Both the position numbers and the translations under genes were made by a program. From Rhodobiaceae bacterium (GTDB taxonomy: Bacteria > Pseudomonadota > Alphaproteobacteria > RS24), in the NCBI GenBank assembly GCA_024645085.1, contig JAHEGN010000008.1:1-36717 (forward strand): DNA of 36,717 nucleotides, given 5' to 3'. Numbering within the stretch: the stretch's first letter is position 1; each line of letters starts with the position of its first letter. The notes below the pieces were generated by a model. The model did no database searches. It saw only the letters and a list, made by a program, of their open reading frames with translations, and was not told the origin of the DNA. Below are positions 35,458-36,717 of this stretch, piece after piece.

Positions 35458-36471
35458 CTAATTACCAAGAAAGCCAACACGCTGGCGCACCTCGGCCATA
35501 ATCGGTTCAGCAATCGCCCTAGCGCGAGCCGCGCCATCTGCCAAAATCGCGTCAATGGTCGCCGGGTCATCGGTCAAACGTTTCATTTCAGCCCCAATTG
35601 GCGCAATTTTTTCAACCGCCACTTCGGCCAATTGCTCTTTCAAAACAGAGAATTGCGCGCCAGCAAATTGTCCGATAACAGCGCTCAATTGCTGGTCGGT
35701 CAGGGCCGCGAACAGGCCCAATAAATTGGCCGCCTCAGGCCGCCCCGGCAACTCATCGGCGGTTTCTGGCAAAGCGTCTGGATCGGTTTTGGCCTTGCGA
35801 ATTTTGCGCGCAATATCATCAGCCTGATCGGTCATGGTGATGCGCGATAAATCTGATGGATCGGATTTCGACATTTTTTTGCTGCCGTCGCGCAAAGACA
35901 TGACCCGCGTCGCTGGCCCCTGAATAATGGGCTCAGGCAGCGGAAAAAACTCTGGCGCGTTAAAATCATTATTGAATTTTTGCGCAATATCGCGGGCCAA
36001 TTCTAAATGCTGTTTTTGGTCTTCACCGACTGGCACATGAGTGGCTTTATAAAGCAAAATATCGGCGGCCATCAGATTGGGATAAACATAGAGACCAACC
36101 GAGGCTTTTTCGCGGTCCTTGCCAGCTTTTTCCTTGAACTGGGTCATCCGATTGAGCCAGCCCATGCGGGCCACGCAATTCAGCACCCAAGCCAATTCGG
36201 CATGTTGCGATACTTGCGCTTGGTTGAACACAATATGGTTTTTGGGGTCGACGCCGGCGGCGATAAAGGCAGCGGCAACTTCGCGCGTGTTGGCGGCCAG
36301 CTCAACCGGATCTTGAAAAACCGTAATGGCGTGCATGTCGACCACGCAATAAAGACATTCATGGGTTTGTTGCAGGCCGACGAAATTGCGAATGGCGCCA
36401 AGATAATTGCCCAAATGCAAATTGCCTGTCGGTTGCACACCCGATAAAACGCGGGCCTTTACCTGTGTCAT
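35458..36471 (-). CDS. trpS: Tryptophanyl-tRNA synthetase
   Basis: Class I synthetase charging tRNA-Trp. The HIGH-type motif is [18 protein letters not shown] (residues 10-27) and the KMSKS loop is [42 protein letters not shown] is also diagnostic. The ATG at 36471 is chosen because GAGGAG lies 6 bases upstream; it gives 337 residues, the usual length. It follows murJ, as in most alphaproteobacteria. Confidence 0.97.
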   Translation of the reverse strand: MTQVKARVLSGVQPTGNLHLGNYLGAIRNFVGLQQTHECLYCVVDMHAITVFQDPVELAANTREVAAAFIAAGVDPKNHIVFNQAQVSQHAELAWVLNCVARMGWLNRMTQFKEKAGKDREKASVGLYVYPNLMAADILLYKATHVPVGEDQKQHLELARDIAQKFNNDFNAPEFFPLPEPIIQGPATRVMSLRDGSKKMSKSDPSDLSRITMTDQADDIARKIRKAKTDPDALPETADELPGRPEAANLLGLFAALTDQQLSAVIGQFAGAQFSVLKEQLAEVAVEKIAPIGAEMKRLTDDPATIDAILADGAARARAIAEPIMAEVRQRVGFLGN

Positions 36472-36507
36472 CTCATACTCCTCTTGCCGCTTTCTTATGA
36501 CCAATTA

Positions 36508-36717
36508 TCAGCGCCTGCGCAAGCGGTGCAGCTGGTGTTTATTTATGCCGCCAAGCAGCCATGCCGCGACGCCGAAAACCACACCGCCGCCAACCACCAT
36601 GACCGCCACCCACAAACCCAAGCCCAAGCCGCTGCTTGGTGGCGCCATCGCCTGACCGGCCCAGATGAGGGCGGCCACCATTAAAGCGGTTGCCGCCAAT
36701 TGCGCTGTCGCCATGCG
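36508..36717 (-). CDS. murJ: Probable lipid II flippase MurJ, C-terminal end only
   Basis: The last ~69 codons of a minus-strand gene entering from the right edge. The visible part has two hydrophobic segments (AATALMVAALIWAG and LWVAVMVVGGGVVFGVAAWLLGG) and a basic tail HQLHRLRRR. This is consistent with the last helices of MurJ/MviN. The identification rests mainly on the conserved murJ-trpS order; the fragment alone is not diagnostic. Confidence 0.6.
   Translation of the reverse strand, partial: RMATAQLAATALMVAALIWAGQAMAPPSSGLGLGLWVAVMVVGGGVVFGVAAWLLGGINKHQLHRLRRR

Noticed and set aside
1-36717. Mobile elements, prophage, CRISPR arrays, toxin-antitoxin pairs, rRNA or tRNA genes
   Set aside because: No transposase, integrase, Cas or toxin-like proteins, no regularly spaced repeats, and no tRNA-like or rRNA sequences were seen on either strand.

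Overview
The window looks like chromosomal DNA of an alphaproteobacterium. Several gene neighbourhoods point there: mutM/ubiE-ubiB-coaBC-dut; irr beside fabA-fabB; murJ-trpS; fur-plsC-miaB; phoH-ybeY-corC-lnt-xre-metK-trmB; and rimP-nusA-ylxR-infB-rbfA-truB-rpsO-pnp. An Irr-type Fur protein, a fused YlxR/L7Ae protein and moderate GC fit the same view. A marine Rhodospirillales or SAR116-like lineage is possible, but I cannot fix the genus. I see no phage, transposon, CRISPR, rRNA or tRNA; coding density is very high.

Left part (1-8639). mutM (cut by the window edge) diverges from ubiE-ubiB (ubiquinone synthesis). coaBC, dut, an Rrf2 regulator, cysK and a MoeB/ThiF-like E1 enzyme follow on the plus strand with tiny gaps or overlaps. 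A D-2-hydroxyacid dehydrogenase faces this run, with overlapping stop codons. A secreted SH3 protein is transcribed away from it.

Middle part (8655-13559). A minus-strand operon encodes rubrerythrin, a two-cluster Fe-S protein with CCG-type domains, and a DUF3501 protein. Immediately upstream of its promoter is a perfect 19-bp palindrome matching the iron-control element bound by Irr, and the irr gene is the next gene. irr diverges from fabA-fabB. A strong bidirectional terminator separates fabB from pnp.

Right part (13645-36717). About 23 kb is read entirely on the minus strand. In transcription order it holds murJ (partial), trpS, uspA, nfuA, rutE-like, tsaB, rimI, fur/mur, plsC and miaB; then phoH, ybeY, corC, lnt, xre, metK and trmB; then rimP, nusA, ylxR, infB, rbfA, truB, rpsO and pnp. 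Internal promoters can be proposed before phoH, xre and rimP. The rimP-nusA leader carries a convincing intrinsic terminator between promoter and start codon, which suggests attenuation of the nusA-infB operon.

Most of the window is conserved housekeeping DNA. The places most likely to hide undescribed biology are: the Irr-box/rubrerythrin/Fe-S/DUF3501 unit; the cysteine-poor Rrf2 regulator paired with cysK; the E1-like protein that has lost its zinc site; and the rimP leader attenuator.
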